From Odontocerum albicorne (taxonomy: Eukaryota > Arthropoda > Insecta > Trichoptera > Odontoceridae), in contig OX463847.1 in NCBI GenBank assembly GCA_949825065.1, positions 32,006,115-32,070,114 on the forward strand: a stretch of 64,000 bases of DNA, in the 5' to 3' direction. Positions 23,087 through 34,976 of the stretch are shown here, one piece after another (position 1 is the first letter of the stretch; every line of letters begins with the position of its first letter). The notes beneath the pieces were generated by a model. It saw nothing but the letters and a program-made list of their open reading frames with translations. It was not told where the DNA came from and ran no database searches. The position numbers were made by a program, and so were the translations under genes.

Positions 23087-23163
23087 TCTCCGCGGTCGCC
23101 AATTTGGTTAGATGCTGATATTCTTCCCGGGGGCTTCGGGTCCGATTCCCGATGGATTTTATA
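23087..23163 (+). mobile_element. SINE tRNA-like head only
   Basis: TCTCCGCGGTCGCCAATTTGG resembles the A-box region and GGTCCGATTCC the B box. The body downstream is missing or unrecognisable. Whether it belonged to family A or B cannot be told. Confidence 0.6.
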
Positions 23164-23194
23164 TAATAAATAACGAAATTAAAAACACAAATAT

Positions 23195-23370
23195 GTATTT
23201 TCAGACTGGGTGCAAGACTTTCCTATCTTGACACATATACTTTCCCTCTTCCAAGCCCATACACCTTCTCATACAGCACTTATCATTTCTCTTACATTTT
23301 ATTTTTACAAAATACCATTCACTTAATCCAATCGTACTTTCCTTGATCTTTTAAATGTGTAAAATGAACA
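23195..23370 (-). mobile_element. LINE family 1, tail fragment
   Basis: The minus strand carries a degraded linker and the MRRCMGLEEGKYMC-like tail. It is frameshifted. Confidence 0.6.
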
Positions 23371-23989
23371 AAGGAAGTTTTTATAATACGAGAGTATGCA
23401 TGACGAGGGTGATGATGATATAAAAAATGGAACCAAGACATGAATAAAAAAGATGAAACCTGTGACAGTTTTACTGGTCTTCAATTTGAACATACGATTT
23501 TTTTAAGTTTTACACGTATATATATATAATACAATTTTACTTTTTCAATCTCCATATGTTCTGAGTTGTTTTCAGCTTCTATTCAATTAAGTAATTAATT
23601 TAATCACCAAGGTTTATTGAAACTTCGAGTACAACATCAATGGGCTTAATAAAACAGATCGTAATCGATAAATCATGAGTTTTAAAATTTACAAACTCTG
23701 TATCGATGTTATGCCATAAGTTACTAAATAAAATTGAAACTTAACTGAAAAGACTTCACATGTAGATTTATTTTAAGTCAAACCATAAAAAAATATAAAT
23801 TAAAAATTCATCCGAATAAATATTGACGAAACAATAAATGAAAGTAAACAATCGCAGCCTTTACATAAAATCAAATTTCAATTGCAAAATTAAGTGTGTT
23901 TTAACATCAAAACTTGAACACACAATCAAAATGAAAAAACATTAATGTGCATAAAAACAGAAACAGTATAAATACGAGTATATAACGAG

Positions 23990-24180
23990 ATAGTTCGATG
24001 AGTCTAGTTAGTAAGACGCCTGTCTTCCAAAAAAAAGGGGTCTGAGTTCGATTATCATTTAAAAAAATAGATTTTACTCTGGTATTCATTTTAGACCTTT
24101 TCAATATCTCTCTGGTTGGCTGGCAGATATTATCATATAATAATAAACCCGCTAGGTTTTACTGTATAAAAATAATATGT
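23990..24180 (+). mobile_element. SINE family A copy
   Basis: GAGTCTAGTTAGTAAGACGCC, GTTCGATTATC, an A-rich joint, CTGGTTGGCTGG and CCCGCTAGGTTTTACTGTATA follow in the family order. TACGAGTA at 23973-23980 lies just upstream. Confidence 0.75.
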
Positions 24181-24214
24181 GAAAAAAGTTGGAGTATAAT
24201 ATAAAAATTATTAT

Positions 24215-24320
24215 GTTTAAAAGAAAACGCAGTACTTTTAATGAAAAAGAGAGAATTTATATGGTTCGGCCACGTGGAGAAAAACATTTATGAAATACGT
24301 ACGAACAAATTCAATTTTTA
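24215..24320 (+). mobile_element. Short LINE family 1 scrap
   Basis: One frame reads KREFIWFGHVEKN, corresponding to LRWFGHVERM. The match does not extend far on either side. Confidence 0.4.
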
Positions 24321-24779
24321 TTTTTAAAACGTAGCAATGTCAAATTAATCAAATTCTGAAGGGGAAATACTGAAAAATCTTAAAAATACAAGTTATATTG
24401 GACTTTTAACTTGATATATTCAAGTCCCTAACTTATCTTGGCAACTACTGTAGTATCGTGTATATTTTACATTTAATTATTATATATTAAAATTTTATAG
24501 CAAATTAAAATTTGAGGCATAATCAAACTACTTTAGAACAACTAGACAACATTGATATAAATTAGCAACAACTGCTTGGTCAAAGTTTAAAAAAAAGACA
24601 AATATAGTATGTACGAGAAAAAAATAACATTCAACAGAAAATTGGCACACATCAACAAATGCTGGGAAATACGAAAGTAGATGGTAAAAGAAAAAAAGGA
24701 ATGACGAATTAACAAAAACGCAACGTCATTGAAGAGAGTTGTCATTTTTATATTTAAGTTACTCTTTGATTTCTTCTTA

Positions 24780-24990
24780 TTCGTGTTGTTCATGGCTGAG
24801 CGTTGTAGTTCCTTGATGATCTGGAACTAAGTGGATGATTCGCCTTCACTCCTCTCAATCCTGAGCCATAATGAGTGTAGCACTCAATGAGGAACAAGTC
24901 ATCTCTTTGATTTCGTATGATCTATCTGCTTGGGACCGTTCTCTTGCTCGGCGCCCCTCAATACTTTCAGTCAATACCAACTTCTCCAAA
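24780..24990 (-). mobile_element. LINE ORF2 C-terminal fragment (third family)
   Basis: On the minus strand the frame reads CLEKLVLTESIEGRRARERS, then QADRSYEIKEMT, LSATL, RRIIHLVPDHQG and TTTLSHE. This pattern fits the extreme C-terminus of endonuclease-RT LINEs (a GKVEGKRSRGR-type linker followed by an EWR..I motif). It is 5' truncated. Confidence 0.6.
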
Positions 24991-24992
24991 CA

Positions 24993-25082
24993 GTCTTCAT
25001 CTATTCTTGCTATACATGTCATCTATTCTAGCTATACACGTAATCTAGTCTAGCTATACACGTCATCTATTCTAGCTATACA
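24993..25082 (+). repeat. 22 bp tandem repeat, four units
   Basis: The unit GTCATCTATTCTAGCTATACAC is repeated about four times with one or two changes per unit. It directly adjoins the LINE fragment. Confidence 0.8.
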
Positions 25083-25374
25083 GTGTATGTCCAAGTTACA
25101 CCAGTATTATTTTCCTGAATGTCGTTGATATACTGTAGATCCATGAGAATTGACACATTGGTACGTTTTGAAACATCCAGCATTTGCTTTCTTTGATCTA
25201 TTTAGTAAAAACTATATTTCTGAGTTCTTAATTCTAATGTTCCGAGTGTCCTCTAAACAATCATTGTTTTATAGTTTTGGTTTACGTTTTGACTGTTGTA
25301 TTGACCATCCTTGAATTATTTTCATTTAAGAATATTGAACAAGAAATTACTTTATTATTCCATTAGTTACATTA

Positions 25375-25765
25375 ATTCTCACTATACGTATTTCCACTTC
25401 CAGTCCCGAGGCTCTCTTCCGGCGGAATTATCCCGATTTGTTACGTGAACAGTGCTTAGGTCAGACTAATGATATATTACATCGGAAGCATTTGAGGTCT
25501 TGAGGTATTGACCCAAAAGTAAAGTGTTTGAGAAGGGTTAATTATTTTGCATCCCTTGATTATTTCTTATTGTTTTTCGGATCATTTGGTTATTTTTACA
25601 AAAAATGTTACAAACAAACAAACAAAGAACGAAAAATGTTTCTCCCCTCTTAAAAATATTTTTCTTTGGATGAATAGACCATACACACACTTCTGATGTA
25701 ACACGACACCGGAATAATTTCATCTGAAGTCTCTGGATAAGAAGTAGAAACACTTTTAGCGACGA
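25375..25765. mobile_element. Foldback family copy 1
   Basis: Outer ends begin TTACATTAAT on both strands and converge on GGCGGAATTATCCCG (left) and a degraded equivalent (right), giving imperfect terminal inverted repeats of about 70 bases. Related copies lie at 35935-36015 and 40585-40965. No coding frame lies between the arms. Confidence 0.55.
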
Positions 25766-26429
25766 TTAATGTAATTGGTGGAGTAACAAAGTAATTTATT
25801 ATTAATTAAGTACTATAATATGAAGCTCCACAATTATAAAGCCGAAACATAACCTTTTCATTTAATTTTGCAAGTCCTTTTTGACGAAACACTTATATTA
25901 TGAATAACACATATTTAGGGATATTTTATCAAATAGGGTAACACAAATGTTTACCTTTGAATAGTTCAAATACACTTTAGCAGTTGTGACAATATTGAAT
26001 TTATTACATTATATAATCCACAGAATAATAAATAAGTCAGTATCTGGTTTGAACCAGACATTCGATCGTAAACACTGATAAATATTTAAGAGTTTAACAT
26101 TTGCTAACAATGTAGTAAGCCTTCGATTAACGCGCAGGATTACTTAAGTTCAACCCGCCTTCGCAAAACTGGTAGGAAGGCAAAATAATGGTACATAAAC
26201 AAATATACCAGTAGGTACTTCGCTTGGTTGAGAATTCGGAACTCGTATTACTCGTATTTTACTACTTATGGTTTAACGGGTGTTTGAATACATCGTTTGA
26301 ATCACCTTTTATCATGTTCTTTAGATTGATTAGGTAATTATAGGTTACTAAAAAAACATTTATAAAAGATCTTCACTTAATTAAAAATTATGTATTATAT
26401 ATTGGAAGTAATTAGAGCATTTCAACAGA

Positions 26430-26920
26430 AGCAAAGTCAGCTGCACAAAATAACATTTTGGTCCCAACATTAGGATATGTAAGCAAAACTTGGACGTGAC
26501 AAAAAAGTGATGAAATTAAGATTACGTTAGTAATGAGAACGGTGCGAAGAATGTGTGGTAAAACTGTGTGTAACAAAATAAGGAATCAGGACATTTTGAA
26601 AGAATACGGATTGAAATAAGATGCAGGGTTTAAGGTGAAGAAAGGAGCATTGAGATGGTTCGGCAATGTAGAAAGAATTAATGATGAAAGATTTACAAAA
26701 AAAAAAAAACAATACAAGTAGTGCAAAAGGTACAATAAGTTTGTGGGAATTATGTAAAAATATTGCACAACCAAATTAATAAAAAATTTGAAAGAGAGAA
26801 CAGTGACAAGTTAGATGTATGGATGTGACAAAAGCAAGAGATGTGTGCTAAAAGAAAATGAAGCGAATATCTGTTATATCTGCCTAGCCTAATAGGCACA
26901 TAACGTGAAGGTTATGAAAA
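26430..26920 (+). mobile_element. LINE family 1, long decayed fragment
   Basis: A sequence corresponding to LVPTLGYVSKTWT, then RTVRRMCGKTVCNKIRNQ, LRWFGNVERINDERFT, and a tail with DVCXKRK.S.YLLSAXPNRHIT. An A-rich run at 26697-26710 interrupts the linker. A scar-like TACTCGTA lies upstream at 26249-26256. Confidence 0.7.
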
Positions 26921-27789
26921 CACTTATTTCTTCAAATATGTGAGATCTGAATAACTATCGACTTTTAGGCCATATTTTGTCACTGTTTAATAACATACAT
27001 CCAAAACTCTTCTGCCGTCCTATTGTCTTGGGAGATTGGCTTGAAATTTGAGTTTTTACAATTTAGAACCATAATAAAACATATTCAAGTCATTTATTTG
27101 TTTTTTTTTTCATGTAAATTTAAACGAATATATTTTTTGTAACATACTATATTTCATGGATTAAAACAGTAAAATGTATCCAAGATGAGCTGGGTGCTTG
27201 GAAGAAATTTCTGTATAGCAATAAGCTCATCAGATGTACCATGTTTAACCATCTACGAAAAAAAACCGGTATAAGAGAAATTTATTACGATATAATAACA
27301 TCTACAAATTTTCTTCCACTAGGTCATTAAGATATACGAGCATATTATATTGTCGCTAAGTTTTACTATTATTTCTGACAAGTCAACCGCAACCTAAGGT
27401 ACACATAACATTATGTAAAGATAAATATCTTATACATAACATATCGTTGGGTCAACAATTTGATTAAGTAACTGTCTTCCATAACCAAGCCTTTTATGTT
27501 CAGTTTCTTCAAATCAATCATGATAAACTCTTAATAATATTCAGCAGCCATTCCACTTCTGCAAGTCAAACAATCAAATAATAAAATTAAAATAATTTTA
27601 TATGCCGTCAAGTTGTCAAACAGGTGATTGTGAAATCACCTTTGACAACCGATTAATTTTAAATTATCGACATTATTAAGAGCCTATACGCGTGAAAGAT
27701 AAACGACCGTGTTTCTAATAGCCACTGTGGTCTTGTAAACAACAATGCGTTTTCGCGGTTATACGAGTAGTTTAGAATTATATAACTAA
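26921..27789. other. No recognised gene
   Basis: AT-rich. It holds the inverted repeat GGTGATTGTGAAATCACC (27622-27639) and TACGAGTA at 27762-27769, immediately before a SINE. A mutated relative, TACGAGCA, lies near 27355. Confidence 0.4.
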
Positions 27790-27995
27790 AGACGACATCT
27801 GAGCTCCAGTGGATAAAACGCCTGTCTTCCGGTTGCGGGTTCGATTCCCGTCGGTACTCAGATTTTAAAAAGGGTTCAAGTCTGGTTTTTATTTAAGGCT
27901 TATTTAACACATTTCTAGTTGTTTGGAAGAGAGTATAAGATGGCAATAAGCTTTCAGGTTGTATTGTATACAATGAAGTTGTAATGTAATACAAG
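27790..27995 (+). mobile_element. SINE family A copy
   Basis: The B box GGTTCGATTCC is exact. The copy has a short deletion between CTTCC and GGTTGCGGG in the anticodon-arm region. The 3' block CAGGTTGTATTGTATAC and tail AATGTAATAC are kept. Confidence 0.8.
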
Positions 27996-28000
27996 GTTTT

Positions 28001-28489
28001 GTAGATGTTGCTAGTTCCAAGAAAACGATTAGAGAGATGTATGGTATACACCCTTTTTCTAAACCGTAATTAGGACCGACAGTTCATCGATTGGCTTATC
28101 TTAAAAGATTAAGTTCATTCCATTTAAAAAGCAAAATCATGACATGTATTCATGCCACATTGCGCAAATCGAATTAAATATGTTGAAGTAATTATAAAAC
28201 ATAATAACACTGTGCCTGCAACATATTTATATATATATGATACTATAGATACATAAAAAAAAACAATGGCAATTATACAAACTTAAAATGAAAAAAATCA
28301 GAAGTTTCCCTGTAAGAATATATATAAAGCGAGTTTATGGTTTATTTCCAAACATTAAGAAGGACAAACTATCATTCAAATTGAATTTATCGCGCTCTTC
28401 TCTTTATGATGAACTGAAAAGTCGCCACAGAGCGCATCGGCAGCTGTGGTTTAACTGAATGACAGAGTATTCTACAGCAGGGAATCTCC
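28001..28489. other. No recognised gene
   Basis: AT-rich, with short (TA)n and A runs near 28228-28262. Nothing else is recognisable. Confidence 0.4.
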
Positions 28490-29080
28490 CAGTCTAAAAA
28501 GATATTAATCTACAAGGCCATTGTCCTCCCCACACTTCTATATTGGTCTGAGATTTGGGTTTCCTAGAGGAGGCACATACAAAGCCTTGAAATGTTTACC
28601 AGCGTCTCCTTCTTCGTATTCTTTGGATTCACTGAAGTGATCATGTCACAAATGTCTCGGTACTGCAACACTCCAACTGTAAACCAGTAGAAGATATGGA
28701 TGTAAAGGCGAAATTGCGGTGGACCGGCCATAAGCTCCCAAAACGTGTATTTTATAGGGACATAGTGGGCAATTGAAGAGTTGATTTGCAGAGAAATTAC
28801 TATAAGAGCAGTCTGTGAGAATCGCTGACTTTGTATGGGGCGCCTGAGATGGACAGCTATCTCTTCTCGGGCTGATGGCATCTCAACGGCTAGACGTGTG
28901 AGAACAGGTAGCATGCTGTGAACATGCGACAGCATTGCCAGACAATTCAACAGGATCCACGAGTCTGTGACATCTTCAGGAGGGAGAGCGCATCTAGGAT
29001 CGGGCTGTTTTCTCACAGAAGATCACATGATCGACGTAGAAGAGCAGCTCAACGACTTCGAGGCTCAGCAACGACGATCG
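28490..29080 (+). mobile_element. LINE ORF2 C-terminal region with zinc-finger-like end
   Basis: The first frame reads KILIYKAIVLPTLLYWSEIW, then RRHIQSLEMF; a later frame reads VKAKLRWTGHKL and KRVFYRD. Near 28955-29040 another frame reads CDIFRRESASRIGLFSHRRS, which matches the cysteine/histidine finger-like end (SRIGL.SH.R.H) of one insect LINE group. Stops separate these pieces. The 150-codon antisense frame here is a shadow. Confidence 0.65.
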
Positions 29081-29578
29081 CGCCGAAGGAGTTCTGTACG
29101 ATGTTAAAAGGGACTAACACATTAACTCCTTTAAGAGAAAGAAGGACATCACAGATGATAGAAAACTCGTGACTCCCATAGCAATTATGGATCACGCGAT
29201 ACCAAATAAAACTCAACCCTAGAAACAATACACTCATCACATTATCTTAATGCTCAGTAAACTAAACTAATTCTCAATAAGTGTGGTTCCAGTTCCTCTC
29301 AATTTGTCACAGTTGTTCACCTTAGCATTTAGAAATGTTTTCAAGCATTCAAAGTTATTTTTATTCTTCACAAATCTTTATTCCTAAACGGTCGCTTCAC
29401 ATCTCCATCAGATCAAGTTTAAAAGCAGATGAATGGATACTTAAAAGTAATAAAGATAATAGTTTCTTGTTAAATTAAATATATTATTATTAGTCGTTAT
29501 TTGTCAATATGTTTAATATAAAAAGGGTTTAGATAGATCTTAAAATTGACTGAATAGCATGCCATTAAGAATCAATTT

Positions 29579-29883
29579 TCGGTGGCCGGGTTGATAAGAC
29601 GCTTGTTTCTATCCGGGGATTTAGGGTTCGATTCTCGATACCCCATAAAAATGTTCCAGTCTGGTAAAAGAGTTCGTCTGGTAACATTGCATATATTGCT
29701 ACCACCTCACATGCAGTAGTATTGTCAACACATGTATTGACGAATCACGAGTTACGTAATTACTCCAGTGATTCTAAACCCCAAGGCGCGATTACTGGGT
29801 CTGAAGACAAAATTATCTACCGACCACACTCTCCAATATGTCTGAATTACCTATTTGGATATGTTGAAGGGTACCATATGAAA
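29579..29883 (+). mobile_element. SINE family B copy
   Basis: The head GGTGGCCGGGTTGATAAGACGC and B box GGTTCGATTCTCG are followed by TTCCAGTCTGGTAA and the long B body. The body includes ACCGACCACACTCTCCAATATG and GTTGAAGGGTACCATATGAA. Confidence 0.75.
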
Positions 29884-30199
29884 GAAGAATTAAGAACCAG
29901 ACTACTCAATAAATGGAAAAAAATATTATGTTAAGATCCACCATCTCAATGGGCAATAGAGTAATTCAGCCAAGATTACAGTTATTTGATAGTTAAATAT
30001 TGCGGTTTTTTGCTGGCTTAAGATGGCCAACGTTCGAAGTCGTTGCAACCTTCAACCTCAAGGTGATGTTAATAAAACATTACCAAATATGGTAGCTGCA
30101 CACAGTGCGCCTATTTGCCAGAGTTAACCACACTCGCAACCACAACGTAAACATATATGTTACACAGTAGCCGTAAAGGTGTTGGAAAATGCACAGTAC

Positions 30200-30439
30200 G
30201 TGCCCATTAGTGTCCCTTATTTTTTCAAAAACAACAATTTTGCAATTTTTTTTTGCTCTCACTTAGAACTTATAAACCTATAATTACTAACATTCAAATT
30301 TGACGCTCAACTTAGAACGGGTTAACGTCATCCTATAGTAATAAAATTTTGTTTTTGGGTAAATCAAACCAAATAAAAAATATTTAGGGGTGAAAAAAAA
30401 ATGGTTTTTTGACTAAATAAGGGACACTTTAGTGCCCAT
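30200..30439. mobile_element. Possible small inverted-repeat element
   Basis: AGTGTCCCTTATTT near 30208 is matched in inverse by AAATAAGGGACACT near 30415, with GCCCA/TGGGC words outside each. A related GGACACTTTAGTGTC word lies at about 51337. The outer boundary and target duplication are not clear. Confidence 0.4.
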
Positions 30440-30789
30440 CTATCTCAATAATTTAAAATAATTTGACTAAATTGTTCATCATAGGTGAATAATTAAGCAA
30501 AACTGATTATCGTAGTAAAATGAAGATATTTTGGATAGCTTTGATGACAGTAGAACAGCAGAAAGTCTGGACGTTTTCAGATAAAATATTAAAAAAAATC
30601 TTTTCATTTTTGGAGTCATCATCGAGATGCTACACTAAACGGCACAAAATAATGAGTCATGATAGTCAAAATATATTTATTAATGTATTACCTGTTACCG
30701 TGTCAGAGTATTTGTTTATAGATATTTAAAGCGGATAACTAGATTTATACAAGGGCCGCGGCCACCATCTTACTATATAGTATTTCTTC

Positions 30790-31190
30790 TTATTTCGTCT
30801 GACTTTATCCTATCTATTTCGGGTCGGATCTTCTAGTTCTGAGGCGACAGTCTTTCGATAATGAGTTGGAAAGCCCCTTGTCTGACATTTTACTGTTGTC
30901 AGCCATGTGTGAAGTGATCTCCCTCTCCTACCAATATCCACATACATAATAGATCTGCTTTTGTGATCCTCATTCCTTATCATCCACATGGGCATACTAT
31001 TTCAGACGATTGTTCTTCATCTTTTCTATTATCGGTCTCACTCTGAAACTTCCCCAGACGTATTTCTTGTTGACGAGTACAGCTCTGATAACATCATCGT
31101 CCGTCTAATTGATTTCCATGATATTTAGCTTCCGTTCATTATATTTTCTTACAGTCAACTCAGAGCCATACCGAATTACTCGCATAACAG
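30790..31190 (-). mobile_element. Decayed LINE ORF2 C-terminus
   Basis: The minus strand reads MRVIRYGSELTVRKYNERKL, then NKKYVWGSFRVRPIIEKMKN, NRLK.YAHV, and ends near RLRTRRSDPK. This follows the order YGSETW, IVEKMRENRLRWYGHV, ...SDPK of a common insect LINE group. It lies head to head with the RT fragment at 31201-31968. Confidence 0.6.
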
Positions 31191-31200
31191 TTTTCGTTCT

Positions 31201-31968
31201 TACAATAATATCACTCAAATATATGATCTCCAGGACCTTCTTAATCTTGTTGACGAGTCCGGTGAAAGAGTGGGTCTTACAATAAATGTCAGTAAAACTA
31301 AGTGGATGACATTCGGGCGGTTGGATTGCAGTGGGTCAGTGTTGCGTTTGAACGGCCGTAGCGTCGAAAGGGTGGAGAAATTCAGATACCTCGGCAGCAT
31401 ACTCACGCAGTCTCTCGACCCGGATGTGGAAATCAGGTGCAGAATTGAGGCAGCAAGAACTGCATTTAATAAAATGAAGTCGCTCTTCTGTGATGACAAC
31501 TTAAATTTGAAACTCCGTCAGAGGATGATTAGATGCTATGTGTGGTCTGTTTTATTGTACGGTTGTGAAACATGGACCTTGAAAGTCCAGGCAATGAACA
31601 GACTGGAATCATTTGAAATGTGGTTGCATCGTCGAATGCTCAAAATTCCCTGGACAGACATGGTGACAAATACCGAAGTCCTGAGGCGAGCTAGAGCTGA
31701 CAGGGAGTTGTTGTCCACTATAAAAGTTAGAAAGATTTCATATCTGGGTCACGTGCTGCGTGGAGAGAAGTACCACTTGCTCCAGCTTATATTGAAAGGG
31801 AAAATCGAGGGACACCGGGGGGCCGGAAGAAGACAGATGTCCTGGCTGCGAAATGTGAGGGAGTGGACCGGCATCCGGAGTGTAGAGGAGCTGTTCCGGG
31901 CGGCTCAGGACCGAGACGGATTCGCCGAAGTGATCGCCAACGTTGGGGGGACCCGACAGGGCACTTAG
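31201..31968 (+). pseudogene. 5'-truncated LINE reverse transcriptase, C-terminal third
   Basis: The frame is open from about 31201 through the stop at 31966-31968. It includes DLQDLLNLVDESGERVGLTI and NVSKTKWMTFG, the region just after the RT active site, and the expected ADD box before it is lost. Next come FRYLGSILTQ, LYGCETWTL, RRMLKIPWTDMVTN, YLGHVLRGEKYHLLQLI, GKIEGHRGAGRRQMSWLRN and the closing EELF.AAQDR motif. These identify the C-terminus of an insect endonuclease-RT LINE; the exact clade is uncertain. With no active site and no endonuclease it cannot be autonomous. The long open frame suggests fairly recent insertion compared with the family 1 scraps. Confidence 0.85.
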
Positions 31969-33119
31969 AAGAAGAGAAGAAATATATGTCAATTTAAAAA
32001 AAATATATTTAATCTTTTTTTTATATATACCTTTCTACAACCATTAGATTCAATTACCGTTAACAGAAAGTTCCTTTCCACTTATGTTTTATATTTTTTT
32101 AAATTCTATTTTATTTTATTTCAACGTCCAAATGACCTTTTTGGTATAAAACACTCATGGTTAGAGAACTTGCAGGAGTAGTTTGGGTGCAGTTCTACTG
32201 AGTAGTTCTAGGCTGCAGAGAAGAAGATAAGGATTATCATGATGGCGGTCAACTTCCCATAAGAGACGACACCTCAAAAAGAAGTCAGCAGGGCAAAAAT
32301 AGTAAAATTATGACTTTAAAATAAATAACAAGTAGATAATTATTTGATGATAATTGAGACGTCAAATGACATTTGATCTGCTTGTGCAGGCCTTACACGT
32401 GTATCGAGATAATCTAAGTGCAAGTGCCCCGTGTATTAATTAATATACAATAACACTTACAATGGAGAGATAATGTAGTTCATCGTTTCTTGTTTAGGAA
32501 TACGTGTGCTAACAAGATCCAACCCAAGGAACACGTACGATCCTATGTGAAGGAACTGTCGATTTTCTTTTCATTTTGTCTTTTATACTTCTCATATTTT
32601 TTTCTTACCTATAATCACTTCTTGACAATGCCAGGAAAAATAATGAAAGCCACAATTTTCCTTTTAGTCGAATGGATTGGAGAGCATGGGGCATAATTGA
32701 ATCGATCATAAATGACATAAAAATGTTGCGTTTCCAACAATTTAGTTGAGACTGTGGACGATGTTTTGGGAGCTAAACCAAGCCGTTGAAATTCAGGATA
32801 TATTATAAAACAGTGAGATTCGATCGATTCTGGATAAATAGCAGAGAAATTAATTTAATAGGTAAATTATTCTACATGAGAAAGGAATCTTTATTATTAA
32901 TATAATTTTTTTCAATAAACATGTTTAATATTCATTATGTACACTTTCTTTCACAATTCTGTAATGAAATATTAATGAGTCACGTTAAATTCGAGGCCGC
33001 GTTATATTCGGGTTAGTACGGTATTATAGATATTTCTTTTAATTATCAGTTTCTTGTTCTTTGGATATTCCATATATATTACATGTTTAAACATTGTTCG
33101 TGTTCCTACACGGCTTGTG
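31969..33119. other. No recognised gene
   Basis: AT-rich, with T runs at 32005-32025. Frames at 32490-32696 show no motif. Nothing links this stretch to the RT fragment or the satellite. Confidence 0.4.
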
Positions 33120-33915
33120 CTCGTATGTATAGTATATATGTAATGTATTGTATGTAATGTATGTTCTCGTATGTATAGTATATTATACGTGTATGTTATT
33201 TATGTATAGTATATTATATGTTATGTATGTACTCGTATGTATAGTATATTTTATATTATGTATGTTTTCGTATGTATGGCATATTATATTTTATATATGT
33301 ATTCGTTTGTATAGTATATTATATGTTAAGTATGCACTCGTATATACATTATATTTTGTGTTATGTATGTACTCGTATGTATAGTATATTATATGTTATG
33401 TATGTACTCGTATGTATTGTATGTTATAGTATATTTTATGTTATGTATGTACTCGTATGTATGTTATAGTATATTTTATGTTATGTAACATATGTACTCG
33501 TATGTATCATATATTATATAATATGTTATGTATGTACTCGTATCTATAGTATATTATGTGTTATGTATGTACTCGTATGTAAAGTATATTTTATGTTATG
33601 TACGTACTCGTATGTATATTATATAATATGTTATGTATGTACTCGTATGTATAGTATATTATGTGTTATGTATGTACTCGTATGTATAGTATATTTTATG
33701 TTATGTACGTACTCGTATGTATATTACATAATATGTTATGTATGTACTCGTATGTATAGTATATTATGTGTTATGTATGTACTCGTATTTGTAGTATATT
33801 ATATGTTTTGTATGTACTGGTAAGTATAGTATATTATATGTTATGTATGTACTCACATGTATAATATATTATATGTTATGTATGGTATGTATGTGTACTC
33901 GTATGCGTAGTACGA
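33120..33915 (+). repeat. 35 bp tandem array (about twenty units)
   Basis: The unit is about 35 bases and includes ATGTACTCGTATGTATAGT followed by an AT-rich half. Unit edges are clearest at 33211-33830. Most units contain TACTCGTA. Open frames of 65-86 codons here come only from the periodicity and are not genes. A LINE 3' end lies just beyond the array. Confidence 0.9.
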
Positions 33916-33967
33916 GCATATTATAAATTATTTATGTACCTATATGAATTTTATACATATACTCGTA

Positions 33968-34440
33968 TATCATACATACATACTATCGCGTCATTTCCCT
34001 ATCTGAGAAGACAGAGCGCCAGACCTTCCTAACTCGACACACCCTTCGTCTCCTCCACACCCATACAAATTCTCATAAAACGTTTTCTCTGACTTTCTGC
34101 GTTTCCTTCTTTCAAAATATAATTCACTTGATCCATACATGCTATCCTTGATCTTCCCCTCACAGTCCTTTCATTCACACAAAATATTTGTTTTCTTAGT
34201 CTTTCTTCATTCGTTCGTTCTACACGCACAAACTATCTCTAAGTGCTCTTCTTCATCTTCAAGTTTACATTAATTCATAATTTTTAATCGTACTATGTCA
34301 TACATTGTCATCCCATTTCATTCTAAATGCCCGCATTTCTACAGTATTTATTCGGCTCCTTGAATTATTTTTTTATGTGAATGTTTCACTATCATACATC
34401 AAAGTTGGTACAAAAATATTTTATACGTATGCTCTGTATT
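33968..34440 (-). mobile_element. LINE family 1, best-preserved 3' fragment
   Basis: The open frame at 34029-34229 reads RVERTNEERLRKQIF, RGRSRIACMDQVNYILKEGN and MRICMGVEETKGVSS. Upstream on the minus strand, MRAF and the SETFT segment are recognisable. It ends in a (TATG)n tail at 33970-33987, close to the satellite. It serves as the guide for identifying the other copies. Confidence 0.75.
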
Positions 34441-34489
34441 ACCCTAAAGCCTGGCATCAAAATATAGCATATTATAATTAAATCATCAT

Positions 34490-34550
34490 ATGTACATACA
34501 CGTACCATCACGCCATTTCCATATCGGGGTAGGCAAAGAGTTAAGAAAAT
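34490..34550 (-). mobile_element. LINE family 1, terminal tail only
   Basis: On the minus strand, TTTGCCTACCCCGATATGG, then AAATGGCGTGATGGTACGTG, then a TATG-type repeat: the last 60 bases of the element. Confidence 0.6.
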
Positions 34551-34655
34551 CAATCATTCCTATTATGATGTAATTACTTAGCCTCCTCTATAAATATACA
34601 TCTGGTTTGTATCTACTTAAGTCTAGTGTTTACTTAAGGTCTCTTGAACATCGTT

Positions 34656-34878
34656 AGACGATCTGCGTGACCTAATTGCTAAGACACCTACTCCCACCCC
34701 GGGGATTGCAGGTTCGATTCCCGTTAAAACACAGATTCTTTTAAAAAGTACTTCAGTCTCGTTATCAATCAAATTACCTATAACGTGTTTCTGGTTGGTT
34801 GGAATAGGTTGCTCTATGGCACTAACCCCGCCGGGTTAGCTGTATACTCGTACGATGCAAGTGTAATATTTCTAATAC
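34656..34878 (+). mobile_element. SINE family A copy carrying a 6-base scar-like insertion
   Basis: Full length: TGACCTAATTGCTAAGACACC head, exact B box GGTTCGATTCC, GGTTGGTTGGAATAGG and the GCCGGGTTAGCTGTATA end. The family continues CAATGAAAGTGTAATA. This copy continues CGATGCAAGTGTAATA only after CTCGTA is removed. Confidence 0.85.
34845..34852. other. TACTCGTA, candidate transposon excision scar inside a SINE
   Basis: Exactly six bases are added to the otherwise colinear SINE end, with form TA-CTCG-TA. Together with 8933-8940 this is the direct evidence that the motif arrived as an insertion at a TA dinucleotide. Confidence 0.6.
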
Positions 34879-34976
34879 TGTACATCTAATCATGTTATAT
34901 GTCGGCAGTGGTCTAATGTTAACCGTTAGACCACGACCTCCGACTAGATATTAAAACTTGGAATAATGATAATACC

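Noticed and set aside
28564..29016. 150-codon minus-strand frame
   Set aside because: It is antisense to a LINE fragment whose plus-strand translation shows recognised motifs.
33148..33823. Open frames of 65-86 codons rich in Tyr, Val and Cys
   Set aside because: They arise from the 35 bp tandem repeat, where three phases lack stops. No start context or other coding sign is present.
33120..33915. CRISPR-like array
   Set aside because: Units are head-to-tail tandem repeats without unique spacers, in eukaryotic DNA.
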